Part shown: positions 44,901 to 53,672 of the stretch, piece by piece
Layout of the letters: the number at the start of each line of letters is the position of its first letter
Position numbering within the stretch: the stretch's first letter is position 1
From: XN24 sp047921395
GTDB taxonomy: Bacteria > Pseudomonadota > Gammaproteobacteria > Steroidobacterales > XN24
Direction: 5' to 3'
DNA: 64,000 nt
Assembly: GCA_047921395.1 (NCBI GenBank)
Contig: JBLRWH010000001.1
Location: 1 to 64,000 of the forward strand
Translations under genes and position numbers: made by a program
Notes under the pieces: generated by a model
Database searches by the model: none
Told to the model about the DNA's origin: nothing
The model's input: only the letters and a program-made list of their open reading frames with translations

Positions 44901-45425
44901 TCACCGGCAGACCAGCAGGTCCGCGACGCCCGCCGTCTCGCGCTCGGCCTTCTTCTGCAGCCAGGTCGCGAAATACAGCCCCGACAGCGCGGCGACCAGG
45001 CCTGCCATGGTCGGGATGGTCGCCCTGGACACGCCGGCCGCCATCAGGCGCGCGTTGCCGGTGCCGGACAGCGCCATGACCTCGAACACCGAGATCATCC
45101 CCGTCACGGTCCCGAGCAGGCCCAGCAACGGCAGCACCGCCATCAGGGTCTTCACCAGCGGCAGGTAGCGCCGGCACTCCAGCCGGATCCTGGAGATCTC
45201 CTCCGCCCTGATCTGCCGCGCGTACCAGGAGGACGTATCGCCACGCCGCTCCCAGGCCTGCCTGACCTGCTCGATGCGTCGCGGCAGCTGGACGAAAAAG
45301 AACCCGATGCGCTCGAGGATGAACGTCCACATCAGCACCGTGACGAACAGGATGCCGTACAGCACGTTGCCGCCCGCCTCCATGAAGTCGCGGATGGCTG
45401 CGAAGGCTTCGGGCAGCAGGTTCAT
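44901..45425 (-). CDS. exbB: ExbB/TolQ/MotA-family proton-channel protein
   Basis: The product is 174 aa, the short ExbB form. The first membrane segment (NVLYGILFVTVLMWTFILE) and the conserved pair AVLPLLGLLGTVTGMISVFE and RATIPTMAGLVAALSGLYFA are present. With ExbD it forms the stator that energises TonB. It overlaps the long ExbB-like gene by 4 bp. Confidence 0.95.
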   Translation of the reverse strand: MNLLPEAFAAIRDFMEAGGNVLYGILFVTVLMWTFILERIGFFFVQLPRRIEQVRQAWERRGDTSSWYARQIRAEEISRIRLECRRYLPLVKTLMAVLPLLGLLGTVTGMISVFEVMALSGTGNARLMAAGVSRATIPTMAGLVAALSGLYFATWLQKKAERETAGVADLLVCR

Positions 45426-46765
45426 TCGGTACGTTCCGCCTGGCGGGCGATGATGCCCGCGCTCTGCTCTTCCAGCACCTCGATCAGCGCCTTGCTGCGG
45501 CTCGCGACGACGCTGTGCAGCAGCACCAGCGGGATCGCCACCGCGAGCCCCAGCACGGTCGTCACCAGCGCCTGGGAAATGCCGCCGGCCATCAGCTTGG
45601 GATCGCCGGTGCCGAACAGCGTGATGGCCTGGAAGGTGGCGATCATCCCGGTGACGGTGCCGAGCAGGCCCAGCAACGGCGCCACCGCGGCAATCACCTT
45701 GATCGCGCCCTGCCAGCCCTCGAGACGCGGCACTTCGCGCAGGATCGCCTCGTCCAGCTTGAGCTCCAGCGCCTCCGGCTCCGCGTCCCGGCTGTCCCGG
45801 TAGACCGCGAGGATGCGGCCCAGCGGATTGTCGTCGCTGGGATCGCCGCCCTTGAGCTGCTGCCGGATCCTGGCGCCGACGGTCCCGAGGTAAAACCAGC
45901 GCGCTACGGCGATCGCGAGGCCGACGAGGCCCAGCAGGATGATCACGGCCCCGACCAGGCCGCCCTGCGCGATGCGCTCGCCGATGTGCGGCTCCTGGAT
46001 CAGCAGCGCGAGCAGCGAACCACGCGACGGGTCCACCACGGAGGCCACGGTGGCGCCGGGCGCGGCGTCGTAAAGCCTCGCCGCCATGTTCCGGAACCGC
46101 GCCTGCGGCTGGCGCGCGAGTTCCTGGAGAGTCTGCGTATCGGGCAGGTAGTGCAGGAAGCGATCGCCCGCGATCACGTTGAACACGCCGACACGCACCA
46201 CGGTCTCCTGCGCGGCCGTGCCGTCGGGCCGGGTGATGGCGGCGTCGAAGCGGGCGACCTCGCCGCCGCGGACCATCTCCTCGGTCAGCAATGCGCGCAG
46301 CGCGTTCAACTCCTCGACCGAGGGTACGCCACGGACCTGCGCGAGCCGCTCGGCCTGCTGCTCGCGCTCCGGGTACTCGGCGGTGACGAGGGAAGTCCGG
46401 ACCATGCCGACGGTATCGCCGGCCACCTGCCGCACGACCCCGAACAGCTCGCCGAAATTCCCGAGCTGCAGTTGCAGGGTCTCGTTCATCTCCGCGAGCC
46501 GGGCCTCGTTTGCATTGAAGCGCGCCCGCAGCTCGTCGCTGCGCCGTTCCTCGGCCGCCAGTTCCTCCCGGGCCTGTTGCAGCAGCGCCCGCTGCTCGTC
46601 GCGGTTCTCGACGAAGCGCTGCTCTCGCGCCTGGTCATCGGCGCGCAGCGCGCTGCGGGATTCACGCACCTGCTGCAGCAGGCGATCGAGCGGCTCGACT
46701 GCCCGGACGGAGGGCGCGGCCAGGAGCGCGGCCAGCGCGGCCGCGGCGAACACCACCGCCCTCAT
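45422..46765 (-). CDS. TtpC-like ExbB with a long periplasmic N-terminal extension
   Basis: The product is 447 aa. A signal peptide (AVVFAAAALAALLAAPSVRA) precedes a coiled-coil region (about 25-110, rich in QQAREELAAEERRSDELRAR) and a periplasmic domain to about 265. A membrane segment (GAVIILLGLVGLAIAVARWF) and a full MotA/ExbB domain (about 335-440, VAPLLGLLGTVTGMIATFQA) follow. This is the layout of TtpC, the extra component of Vibrio TonB2 systems. I start at ATG 46765, which overlaps the DUF3450 stop by 4 bp. Confidence 0.9.
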   Translation of the reverse strand: MRAVVFAAAALAALLAAPSVRAVEPLDRLLQQVRESRSALRADDQAREQRFVENRDEQRALLQQAREELAAEERRSDELRARFNANEARLAEMNETLQLQLGNFGELFGVVRQVAGDTVGMVRTSLVTAEYPEREQQAERLAQVRGVPSVEELNALRALLTEEMVRGGEVARFDAAITRPDGTAAQETVVRVGVFNVIAGDRFLHYLPDTQTLQELARQPQARFRNMAARLYDAAPGATVASVVDPSRGSLLALLIQEPHIGERIAQGGLVGAVIILLGLVGLAIAVARWFYLGTVGARIRQQLKGGDPSDDNPLGRILAVYRDSRDAEPEALELKLDEAILREVPRLEGWQGAIKVIAAVAPLLGLLGTVTGMIATFQAITLFGTGDPKLMAGGISQALVTTVLGLAVAIPLVLLHSVVASRSKALIEVLEEQSAGIIARQAERTE

Positions 46766-47538
46766 CGCGACGGCTCCGCGGGCGCCGGGAGCGGCAGGCG
46801 CAACAGGTCGGGGGCCGCCTGCTTGCGGGCGATCCGCAGTCCCTCGACGACGTCGTTGCGGTAGTCGTTGGCGACTTCCCACTCCCCCGTGTTGCGGTTC
46901 CAGAACCCGGTTTCCGCGCGGTCCGGCGTCTGGTACGCGAGCAGGACGCGCCCCACCCTGAGGAAATCCACGCGCCGGTCCCCGAGCCGCCCGTCATAGG
47001 CCTCGGTGCTGCGGCTGAAGTCGGCCTCGATCTGGTAGGCGCCCATGACCTGCCGGTATTTCTCGGAGACGGTGACGTCGGCGCGACCCATCAGGTCGCG
47101 CAGCAATTCCACGCGGTCACGCCGCTCCTGCAGCTGGAACGGCATGTCGAGCTCGATGAAGCGCGCCAGGTCGTCGATCATCTCGAGCATCAGCGGGACG
47201 ATCTCCTGCTGCACGTCCTGGAAGCTGACGAGCTGCCGCTCGATGTCCTGCTGCTCCCGCTCCTGGTCCAGCACCAGCGCGTCGAGGTTGTCGTTGTAGA
47301 CCCGGACGCGGTCGAGACGCTGGACGGTGACGCGATACTCGCCGAGCAGTTCGCTGGTCTCGTCGGCCAGCTGGACCACCCGGGCCTGGGTGCGGGTCGC
47401 TTCCTGCACCGCCGCCTTCTGCTCGGCGAGGGCGGTCTCCAGCACGCGCTCCTGCGCCCCAACCTGCGGCAACGCCATGAGCGCCAGCGACGCAAGCGTG
47501 GCCAGCGCCACATGGTGCCGTGTTCGACTGTGTTGCAT
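46762..47538 (-). CDS. DUF3450-family periplasmic coiled-coil protein
   Basis: The product is 258 aa from ATG 47538, which has a GGGGA site; ATGs at 47553 and 47565 are alternatives. A signal peptide (LATLASLALMALPQVGAQ) is followed by a long helical coiled coil (about 30-120) and a globular part ending DVVEGLRIARKQAAPDLLRL. DUF3450 proteins are found first in TtpC-type Ton clusters, as here; their molecular role is not known to me. Confidence 0.88.
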   Translation of the reverse strand: MQHSRTRHHVALATLASLALMALPQVGAQERVLETALAEQKAAVQEATRTQARVVQLADETSELLGEYRVTVQRLDRVRVYNDNLDALVLDQEREQQDIERQLVSFQDVQQEIVPLMLEMIDDLARFIELDMPFQLQERRDRVELLRDLMGRADVTVSEKYRQVMGAYQIEADFSRSTEAYDGRLGDRRVDFLRVGRVLLAYQTPDRAETGFWNRNTGEWEVANDYRNDVVEGLRIARKQAAPDLLRLPLPAPAEPSR

Positions 47539-47578
47539 GTGGTCCCCGTTCATTTGAAATTGCATCAGCCCAGGCCGC

Positions 47579-47596
47579 GGGCGCCGCCGCGCGCCC
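47579..47596 (-). terminator. GC hairpin between the mutase gene and the Ton cluster
   Basis: GGGCGC and GCGCCC enclose a 6-nt loop in the 64-bp gap. No T-run follows, so it is at best a weak or Rho-assisted attenuator, and read-through from the mutase gene into the Ton cluster remains possible. Confidence 0.3.
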
Positions 47597-47602
47597 GGAC
47601 CG

Positions 47603-50600
47603 CTACATGTTGCGACGATACTGGCCGCCGACTTCGTACAGGGCATGGCTGATGCGACCCAGCGAACACCACTTCACGGTGTCCATCAGCGCTGCAAAGA
47701 CATTGCCGCCGCTGGCCGCCGCGTCCGCCAGCGCGGCCAGCGCCTGCGCCCCCGCCTCGCTGCCCGCCGCGTTGAACGCGCGCGTCGACGCCACCTGCGC
47801 CTGCTTTTCCTCTTCGCTGGAACGGATCAGCTGGCCCTCGTCTACCGAAGCCTCGCCGGCGCCGTCCGGCCCGAGGAAGGTGTTGACGCCGATCAGCGGC
47901 AGGCTGCCGTCGTGCTTCTTGTGCTCGTAGTAGAGGCTCTCCTCCTGGATCCGGCCGCGCTGGTACATGGACTCCATCGCGCCCAGCACGCCGCCGCGTT
48001 CCGCGAGGCGCTCGAATTCCCGGTACACCGCTTCCTCGACCTGGTCGGTGAGGTAATCGATTGCGAACGAGCCCTGCCAGGGGTTCTGGTTGCGGTTCAG
48101 GCCCAGCTCGCGGTTGATGATCAGCTGGATCGCGACCGCGCGGCGCACCGAGGCCTCCGTGGGGGTGGTCAGCGCCTCGTCGAAGGCGTTGGTGTGCAGG
48201 CTGTTGCAATTGTCGAACAGCGCGTAGAGCGCCTGCAGCGTGGTGCGGATGTCGTTGAACTGCATCTCCTGGGCATGCAGGCTTCGGCCGGAGGTCTGGA
48301 TGTGATACTTCAGCATCTGGCTGCGCGGCGAGGCGCCGTACAGGCGCTTCATCGCGCGCGCCCAGATGCGGCGCGCCACGCGGCCGATAACCGCGTACTC
48401 TGGATCCATGCCGTTCGAGAAGAAGAACGACAGGTTCGGTGCGAAGTCGTCGATCTTCATGCCGCGCGCCAGGTAGTACTCGACGATCGTGAAGCCGTTC
48501 GCGAGCGTGAACGCGAGCTGGCTGATCGGGTTCGCCCCAGCCTCGGCGATGTGATACCCGCTGATCGACACCGAGTAGAAGTTCCGGACGCGCTGGTCGA
48601 CGAAGTACTGCTGCACGTCGCCCATCATGCGCAGCGCGAACTCCGTCGAGAAAATGCAGGTGTTCTGCGCCTGGTCCTCCTTGAGGATGTCCGCCTGCAC
48701 CGTGCCGCGCACCGTCGCGAGCGTCTCGGCGCGGATCCGCGCGTAGGTCTCGGCGTCCACCAGCTGCTCGCCGGAGACGCCGAGCAGGCCCAGGCCCGAG
48801 CCGTCGTGCCCTTCGGGCAGCTCGCCCCGGTACACGGGGCGCTCGCGACCCGCGAGCAGCTCGCCGATGCGGCGCTCGGCCGCGTCCCAGCCACCGGTTG
48901 CGCGCAGGTGGCGCTCGACCTGCTGGTCGATGGCGGTCGTCATGAACATCGCCAGGATCATCGGCGCCGGGCCGTTGATGGTCATCGACACCGAGGTCGC
49001 GGGGTCGCACAGGTCGAAGCCGGAATACAGCCGCTTCATGTCGTCGAGCGTGGCGATCGAGACGCCCGAGTTGCCGATCCGGCCGTAGACATCGGGCCGC
49101 TCGTCCGGGTCCTCGCCGTACAGCGTCACCGAATCGAAGGCCGTCGAGAGGCGCGTCGCCGTGTGCCCGCTCGCGAGGAGGTGGAAGCGGCGGTTGGTGC
49201 GTTCGGGCATGCCCTCGCCGGCGAACATCCGGATCGGGTCCTCCGCCTCGCGCCGGTAGGGATAGACGCCGCCGGTGTAGGGATACTCGCCGGGCAGGTT
49301 CTCCCGCAGCAGGAACCGGAGCAGCTGGCCCCAGTCATCATAGGTCGGCGGCGACAGCTTCGGCAGGCTCAGGCGGCTCAGCGACTCGGTGTAGTTCTCG
49401 CCGGTGACCTCGCGCCCCCGGACCTTGTAGGTGTAGCGCTCCGCCTCGACGCCCGCGCGTCGCGCCGGCCACGCCCTGAGCAGGCCGAGCCCGGCCGCGC
49501 CGACCGCGTCGAGCGACTCGTTGTAGCGGCGCCGCAGCGCGGCGAGCGCGTCGTCGCCGGCGACCGCCTCGGCGGGATAGTGCTCGAGCGCCGCGGGGCG
49601 CTCCGGGTCCAGGCCCTCGAGGGCGCGCCAGCAGGCGTACGCAAGGCCGGCCGCCGCGGCCCCGGCCGCCGCCTCGTCGTTGGCCCGGCGTCCGTTTTCG
49701 GCGATCTCGGCGAGATAGCGGACGCGGCGCGGCGGGAGCAGCGCGCCGTGATCGGTCGAGGCCGGCATGGCGGGCGGCGTCCAGTCCTCCGCGTCGAGAC
49801 CGCAGCGCGCGACGATCTTCTCGCACAGCGCCGTGAACAGCCGGTTGACGCCGGGATCGTTGAACTGGCTCGCGATGGTCGGGTAGACGGGCACGTCCTC
49901 GTCGGCGAGCTGGAAGGCCTTGCGGTTGCGCTTCCATTGCTTGCGGACGTCACGCAGGGCGTCCTCCGCGCCGCGCTTCTCGAACTTGTTCAGCACCACG
50001 AGCTCGGCGAAATCGAGCATGTCGATCTTCTCGAGCTGGCTTGCCGCCCCGTATTCGCTGGTCATGATGTAGACCGGCACGTCCACCAGGTCGACGATCT
50101 CGGTATCACTCTGGCCGATCCCGGCCGTCTCGACGATCACCAGGCCGAAGCCGGTCGACTTCAGGAAGCGGATCGCGTCCGCCAGCGCCGCGCTCGTGGC
50201 GAGGTGCTGGCGCCGGGTCGCCACCGAGCGCATGTAGATGCGCTCGTCCGCCAGCGAGTTCATGCGGATGCGGTCGCCCAGCAACGCCCCGCCGGTGCGG
50301 CGCCGGGTCGGATCGACGGCGAGCACCGCGATCGGCAGCGCCGGGAAGGCCCTGAGGAAACGGTTCAGCAGCTCGTCGGTCAGGCTCGACTTGCCGGCGC
50401 CGCCGGTCCCCGTGATCCCGATGACGGGCACCGCGTGCCCGGCCCGGTCCGCGTGCAGGGTGTCCACGACCTCGGCGGCATCCGCCGCCTGCTCGATGAG
50501 GCTGAGCGTCCGGCCGATGCGCAGGTGGTCCCGCGGGCCTTCGGCGCCCGGCGGCAGCTCCGGGCGGCGCGCGGCCCGGACGCGCTTGAACACGTCCTCG

Positions 50601-51025
50601 ATCATGCCCTCGAGCCCGAGCCTGAGCCCTTCCTCCGGGCCGTAGACACGCTCCACGCCGTACTCTTCCAGCGCGCGGCGCTCCGCAGGCGAGATCGTCC
50701 CGCCGCCGCCCACGACCACGCGGATGTGTTCGGCGCCGTGCTCGCGCAGCATGTCCACCATGTAGCGGAAATACTCGTTGTGCCCGCCCTGGTAAGAGGA
50801 CACGGCGATGCCGTCGGCGTCTTCCTGCAGCGCGGCGCGCACGATGTCGGCGACGCTGCGGTTGTGGCCGAGGTGGACCACCTCGGCGCCGTGCGACTGC
50901 AGGATCCTGCGGATGATGTTGATCGCCGCGTCGTGGCCGTCGAACAGGGACGCGGCCGTCACGAAGCGCAACGGCCGATCCTCGTCACCCGGCAGGGTCT
51001 CCAGGTTCCTCGCGGCAGTGCTCAT
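47603..51025 (-). CDS. icmF: Fused B12-dependent acyl-CoA mutase with G-protein domain (IcmF type)
   Basis: The product is 1140 aa in three parts. The N-terminal B12-binding domain (about 18-150) has the axial-ligand motif DGHDAAIN (H31) and VVVGGGGTI. A MeaI-type G3E GTPase (about 195-410) has the P-loop GITGTGGAGKSS and NKFEKRG. The C-terminal mutase large domain (about 560-1090) includes GNSGVSIATLDDMKRLYSGF and DILKEDQAQNTCIFSTEFAL. This order is specific for IcmF, which interconverts isobutyryl- and n-butyryl-CoA and, in studied cases, isovaleryl- and pivalyl-CoA. Gln787 stands where methylmalonyl-CoA mutases have Arg, which argues against methylmalonyl-CoA. The ATG has a GGAG site. It is divergent from the leucine genes and under a Fur-box-like site. 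Confidence 0.93.
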   Translation of the reverse strand: MSTAARNLETLPGDEDRPLRFVTAASLFDGHDAAINIIRRILQSHGAEVVHLGHNRSVADIVRAALQEDADGIAVSSYQGGHNEYFRYMVDMLREHGAEHIRVVVGGGGTISPAERRALEEYGVERVYGPEEGLRLGLEGMIEDVFKRVRAARRPELPPGAEGPRDHLRIGRTLSLIEQAADAAEVVDTLHADRAGHAVPVIGITGTGGAGKSSLTDELLNRFLRAFPALPIAVLAVDPTRRRTGGALLGDRIRMNSLADERIYMRSVATRRQHLATSAALADAIRFLKSTGFGLVIVETAGIGQSDTEIVDLVDVPVYIMTSEYGAASQLEKIDMLDFAELVVLNKFEKRGAEDALRDVRKQWKRNRKAFQLADEDVPVYPTIASQFNDPGVNRLFTALCEKIVARCGLDAEDWTPPAMPASTDHGALLPPRRVRYLAEIAENGRRANDEAAAGAAAAGLAYACWRALEGLDPERPAALEHYPAEAVAGDDALAALRRRYNESLDAVGAAGLGLLRAWPARRAGVEAERYTYKVRGREVTGENYTESLSRLSLPKLSPPTYDDWGQLLRFLLRENLPGEYPYTGGVYPYRREAEDPIRMFAGEGMPERTNRRFHLLASGHTATRLSTAFDSVTLYGEDPDERPDVYGRIGNSGVSIATLDDMKRLYSGFDLCDPATSVSMTINGPAPMILAMFMTTAIDQQVERHLRATGGWDAAERRIGELLAGRERPVYRGELPEGHDGSGLGLLGVSGEQLVDAETYARIRAETLATVRGTVQADILKEDQAQNTCIFSTEFALRMMGDVQQYFVDQRVRNFYSVSISGYHIAEAGANPISQLAFTLANGFTIVEYYLARGMKIDDFAPNLSFFFSNGMDPEYAVIGRVARRIWARAMKRLYGASPRSQMLKYHIQTSGRSLHAQEMQFNDIRTTLQALYALFDNCNSLHTNAFDEALTTPTEASVRRAVAIQLIINRELGLNRNQNPWQGSFAIDYLTDQVEEAVYREFERLAERGGVLGAMESMYQRGRIQEESLYYEHKKHDGSLPLIGVNTFLGPDGAGEASVDEGQLIRSSEEEKQAQVASTRAFNAAGSEAGAQALAALADAAASGGNVFAALMDTVKWCSLGRISHALYEVGGQYRRNM

Positions 51026-51059
51026 GGCTACGCTCCCGTCCCGATCGACGCGCCTAACG

Positions 51060-51078
51060 GCGAATGATTCTCATTGTA
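51060..51078. promoter_or_regulatory. Fur-box-like site upstream of the mutase gene
   Basis: On the minus strand the core AATGAGAATCATT matches 12 of 13 positions of the Fur consensus core (AATGATAATCATT), and 14 of 19 over the full 19-bp box. The half-sites AATGA/TCATT are a perfect palindrome. A -10-like TACAAT of the mutase promoter (ATTGTA at 51073-51078 on the plus strand) overlaps the box, the usual layout for Fur repression. The start codon is 35 bp away. Confidence 0.58.
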
Positions 51079-51157
51079 AACTCAAACCCGCGCCGGGCCG
51101 AGCGGATGTTGCGATGCCGCATAAGCGTCCGGGAATGCACGGGTTTTGCCCGCCCGC

Positions 51158-51163
51158 TATAAT
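51158..51163 (+). promoter_or_regulatory. Perfect -10 box (TATAAT) for the leucine operon
   Basis: The 328-bp divergent region 51026-51353 contains a consensus TATAAT in the plus orientation. The -35 is weak, so an activator may be needed. Transcription from here would leave a leader of about 185 nt before leucine dehydrogenase. Apart from this box and the Fur-like site I see nothing else identifiable in this interval. Confidence 0.4.
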
Positions 51164-51353
51164 CACCCGGCCCGATTCGGCCACCCGGCGTGACCCGGAG
51201 CGCAAAGCCCTCCGGCCACCCCCGCGGCATGATCAGCGACACCGCAAATTTCCGCGCAGGGCGTTCTCACGGTCTCGCGCGGCGCCGCGTACCAGAATAA
51301 CGATCACACCGGCGGACGCAATGACCCCGACCCGAACCCAGGAGTCAGAATAA

Positions 51354-52475
51354 ATGAACCTCTTCCAGCAGCTCGAAGGCATGGGCCACGAGCAGGTCGT
51401 GTTTTTTCAGCACAAGGAAAGCGGCCTCAAGGCCATCGTCGCCATCCACAACACTGCGCTCGGCCCGGCCCTGGGCGGACTGCGGATGTGGCCCTATGCC
51501 AGCGATGAGGAGGCGGTGAAGGACGTATTGCGGCTGTCCCGCGGCATGACCTACAAGGCCGCGGTCTCGGGACTCAATCTCGGCGGCGGCAAGGCCGTGC
51601 TGATCGGCAACCCGGAAACCGACAAGAGCGAGGGCCTGTTCCGCGCCTTCGGGCGGTTCATCGGCTCGCTCGGCGGGCGCTACATCACGGCCGAGGACGT
51701 CGGCACCACCGTCGACGACATGGACCACATCTTCCAGGAGACCGACCGCGTGGTGGGCGTCCACCGGGTGCACGGGGGCAGCGGGGATCCCTCGCCCTTC
51801 ACCGCCTTCGGGACCCTGCAGGGCATCAAGGCCTGCCTGCTGAAGAAATACGGCCACGACGACCCGGGCCGGGCCAGCTTCGCGGTCCAGGGCGCCGGGA
51901 GCGTCGGCTACTACCTGAGCAAGTTCCTGTCCGAGGCCGGCGCGAAAGTCTTCATCTGCGACATCAACGCCGGCCGGGTGCAGCACATCGTCGACGAGTT
52001 CGGCGCCGAGGCGGTCGCCGTGGACCAGATCTACGACGTGGATGCGAACGTGTTCGCGCCCTGCGCGCTCGGCGGCGTGATCAACGAGCAGACCCTGCCG
52101 CGACTGAAGTTCGACATCGTCGCGGGCAGCGCCAACAACCAGCTCGAGACCAGCGATTTCGGCACGGCGCTGGAGGAGCGCGGCATCCTCTATGCGCCGG
52201 ATTACGCCATCAATGCCGGCGGCCTCATGAACGTGGCGATCGAGCTGCAGGGCTACGACCGCGATCGTGCCTACCGGACCGTCTCCAGCATCCGCGACAT
52301 CATCGGGCGCATCTTCCAGCTCGCCGAGCGCGACGGCATCCCGACCTGGAAGGCCGCGGATCGCCTCGCCGAGGAGCGCATCGCCATGATCACGAAGGTC
52401 AAGGTGCCCTACTCCAAGCGATTCAAGGACCGCCTGTCCGGCCGGCGCACCCATACCACCGCCGCCGAAGAATAA
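51354..52475 (+). CDS. ldh: Leucine dehydrogenase (Glu/Leu/Phe/Val dehydrogenase family)
   Basis: The product is 373 aa. It deaminates leucine and other branched-chain amino acids with NAD+. The substrate-binding lysines are in ALGGLRMWPY (GGLR motif) and TYKAAVSGLNLGGGKAVL. The Rossmann motif is VQGAGSVGYYLSKFL, and YAPDYAINAGGLMNVAIE is family-typical. The ATG has an AGGAG site. It is the first gene of the leucine operon, 6 bp before isovaleryl-CoA dehydrogenase. The next step, oxidative decarboxylation of the keto acid, is not encoded in this window. Confidence 0.95.
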   Translation: MNLFQQLEGMGHEQVVFFQHKESGLKAIVAIHNTALGPALGGLRMWPYASDEEAVKDVLRLSRGMTYKAAVSGLNLGGGKAVLIGNPETDKSEGLFRAFGRFIGSLGGRYITAEDVGTTVDDMDHIFQETDRVVGVHRVHGGSGDPSPFTAFGTLQGIKACLLKKYGHDDPGRASFAVQGAGSVGYYLSKFLSEAGAKVFICDINAGRVQHIVDEFGAEAVAVDQIYDVDANVFAPCALGGVINEQTLPRLKFDIVAGSANNQLETSDFGTALEERGILYAPDYAINAGGLMNVAIELQGYDRDRAYRTVSSIRDIIGRIFQLAERDGIPTWKAADRLAEERIAMITKVKVPYSKRFKDRLSGRRTHTTAAEE

Positions 52476-52481
52476 GCCGCC

Positions 52482-53654
52482 ATGAGCGTGTTCAACACCG
52501 GGCTGGGTGAAGACCTCGACCTGCTGCGGGAATCGGTACGGCGCTTCGCCGAGGAGCGGATCGCGCCGCGCGCCGCACAGATCGACGCCAGCAACGCCTT
52601 CCCGCAGGACCTCTGGCCGGAACTCGGCGCCATGGGGCTGCTCGGCATCACGGTCGGCGAGGCCTTCGGCGGCTCGGACCTCGGCTACCTGGCGCACTGC
52701 GTCGCGATGGAGGAGATCTCCCGCGCCTCGGCCTCCGTGGGCCTGTCCTACGGCGCGCACTCCAATCTCTGCGTCAACAACCTCTGGCTGAACGGCAACG
52801 AGGCGCAGCGGCAGAAATACCTGCCGAAACTCTGTTCGGGCGAGTGGGTCGGCGCGCTGGCGATGTCGGAGCCGGGCGCCGGCTCCGACGTGATCGGCGG
52901 GATGAGCTGCCGCGCGGAATTGCGCGGCGACACTTGGGTCGCGAACGGCTCCAAGATGTGGATCACGAACGGGCCGGAGGCGTCCGTGCTGCTGGTCTAC
53001 ATGCGCACGGCCGACCCGGCGGCCGGCTCGCACAGCATCACGGCCTTCATCGTCGAGCAGGGCATGCCGGGCTTTCGCACCGCGCAGAAGCTGGACAAGC
53101 TCGGCATGCGCGGCTCGAACACCTGCGAGCTCGTGTTCGAGGACTGCGAAATCCCGGCGGCGAACGTGCTCGGCGAAGTCAATGGCGGCGCCCATATCCT
53201 GATGCGCGGCCTCGACTCCGAGCGCCTCGTGCTGTCGGGCGGGCCGATCGGCATCATGCAGGCCTGCATGGACGTCGTCCTGCCCTACCTGCACGAGCGG
53301 AAACAGTTCGGCCAGCCGATCGGCACCTTCGGCATCATGCAGGCCAAGGTCGCCGACATGTACACGGCGCTGCAGTCGGCGCGCGCCTTCACCTACCGGG
53401 TCGCCGGCCAGTTCGACCGCGGTGAGCCGACGCGCTTCGACGCCGCCGCCTGCCTGCTGCTGGCGTCGAAGTCGGCGGTGGCGCTGGCGCTGGAGGCGAT
53501 CCAGGCGCTCGGCGGCAACGGCTACATCAACGAATACCCCACCGGGCGGCTGCTGCGCGACGCCAAGCTGTACGAGATCGGCGCCGGCACGAGCGAGATC
53601 CGCCGCATGCTGATCGGCCGCGAACTGTTTCGCGCCACCGGCGGCGGCGCCTGA
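52482..53654 (+). CDS. liuA: Isovaleryl-CoA dehydrogenase
   Basis: The product is 390 aa, an FAD acyl-CoA dehydrogenase. The catalytic base of the isovaleryl type is in GLDSERLVLSGGPIGIM, at the position of Glu254 of the human enzyme; other acyl-CoA dehydrogenases carry it elsewhere. FAD-binding motifs ALAMSEPGAGSDVIGG and KMWITNGPEA, and the end GGNGYINEYPTGRLLRDAKL, match the family. It passes electrons to ETF; the ETF-QO gene begins at the right edge of the window. It lies in the operon 6 bp after ldh. Confidence 0.97.
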   Translation: MSVFNTGLGEDLDLLRESVRRFAEERIAPRAAQIDASNAFPQDLWPELGAMGLLGITVGEAFGGSDLGYLAHCVAMEEISRASASVGLSYGAHSNLCVNNLWLNGNEAQRQKYLPKLCSGEWVGALAMSEPGAGSDVIGGMSCRAELRGDTWVANGSKMWITNGPEASVLLVYMRTADPAAGSHSITAFIVEQGMPGFRTAQKLDKLGMRGSNTCELVFEDCEIPAANVLGEVNGGAHILMRGLDSERLVLSGGPIGIMQACMDVVLPYLHERKQFGQPIGTFGIMQAKVADMYTALQSARAFTYRVAGQFDRGEPTRFDAAACLLLASKSAVALALEAIQALGGNGYINEYPTGRLLRDAKLYEIGAGTSEIRRMLIGRELFRATGGGA

Positions 53655-53672
53655 ACACGCGAGGAGTAGACC

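Noticed and set aside
42132..51025. Ton cluster as a completely new system
   Set aside because: The combination of a long ExbB, short ExbB, ExbD and TonB is known from TtpC/TonB2-type systems. Only the extra parts and the link to the mutase are open.
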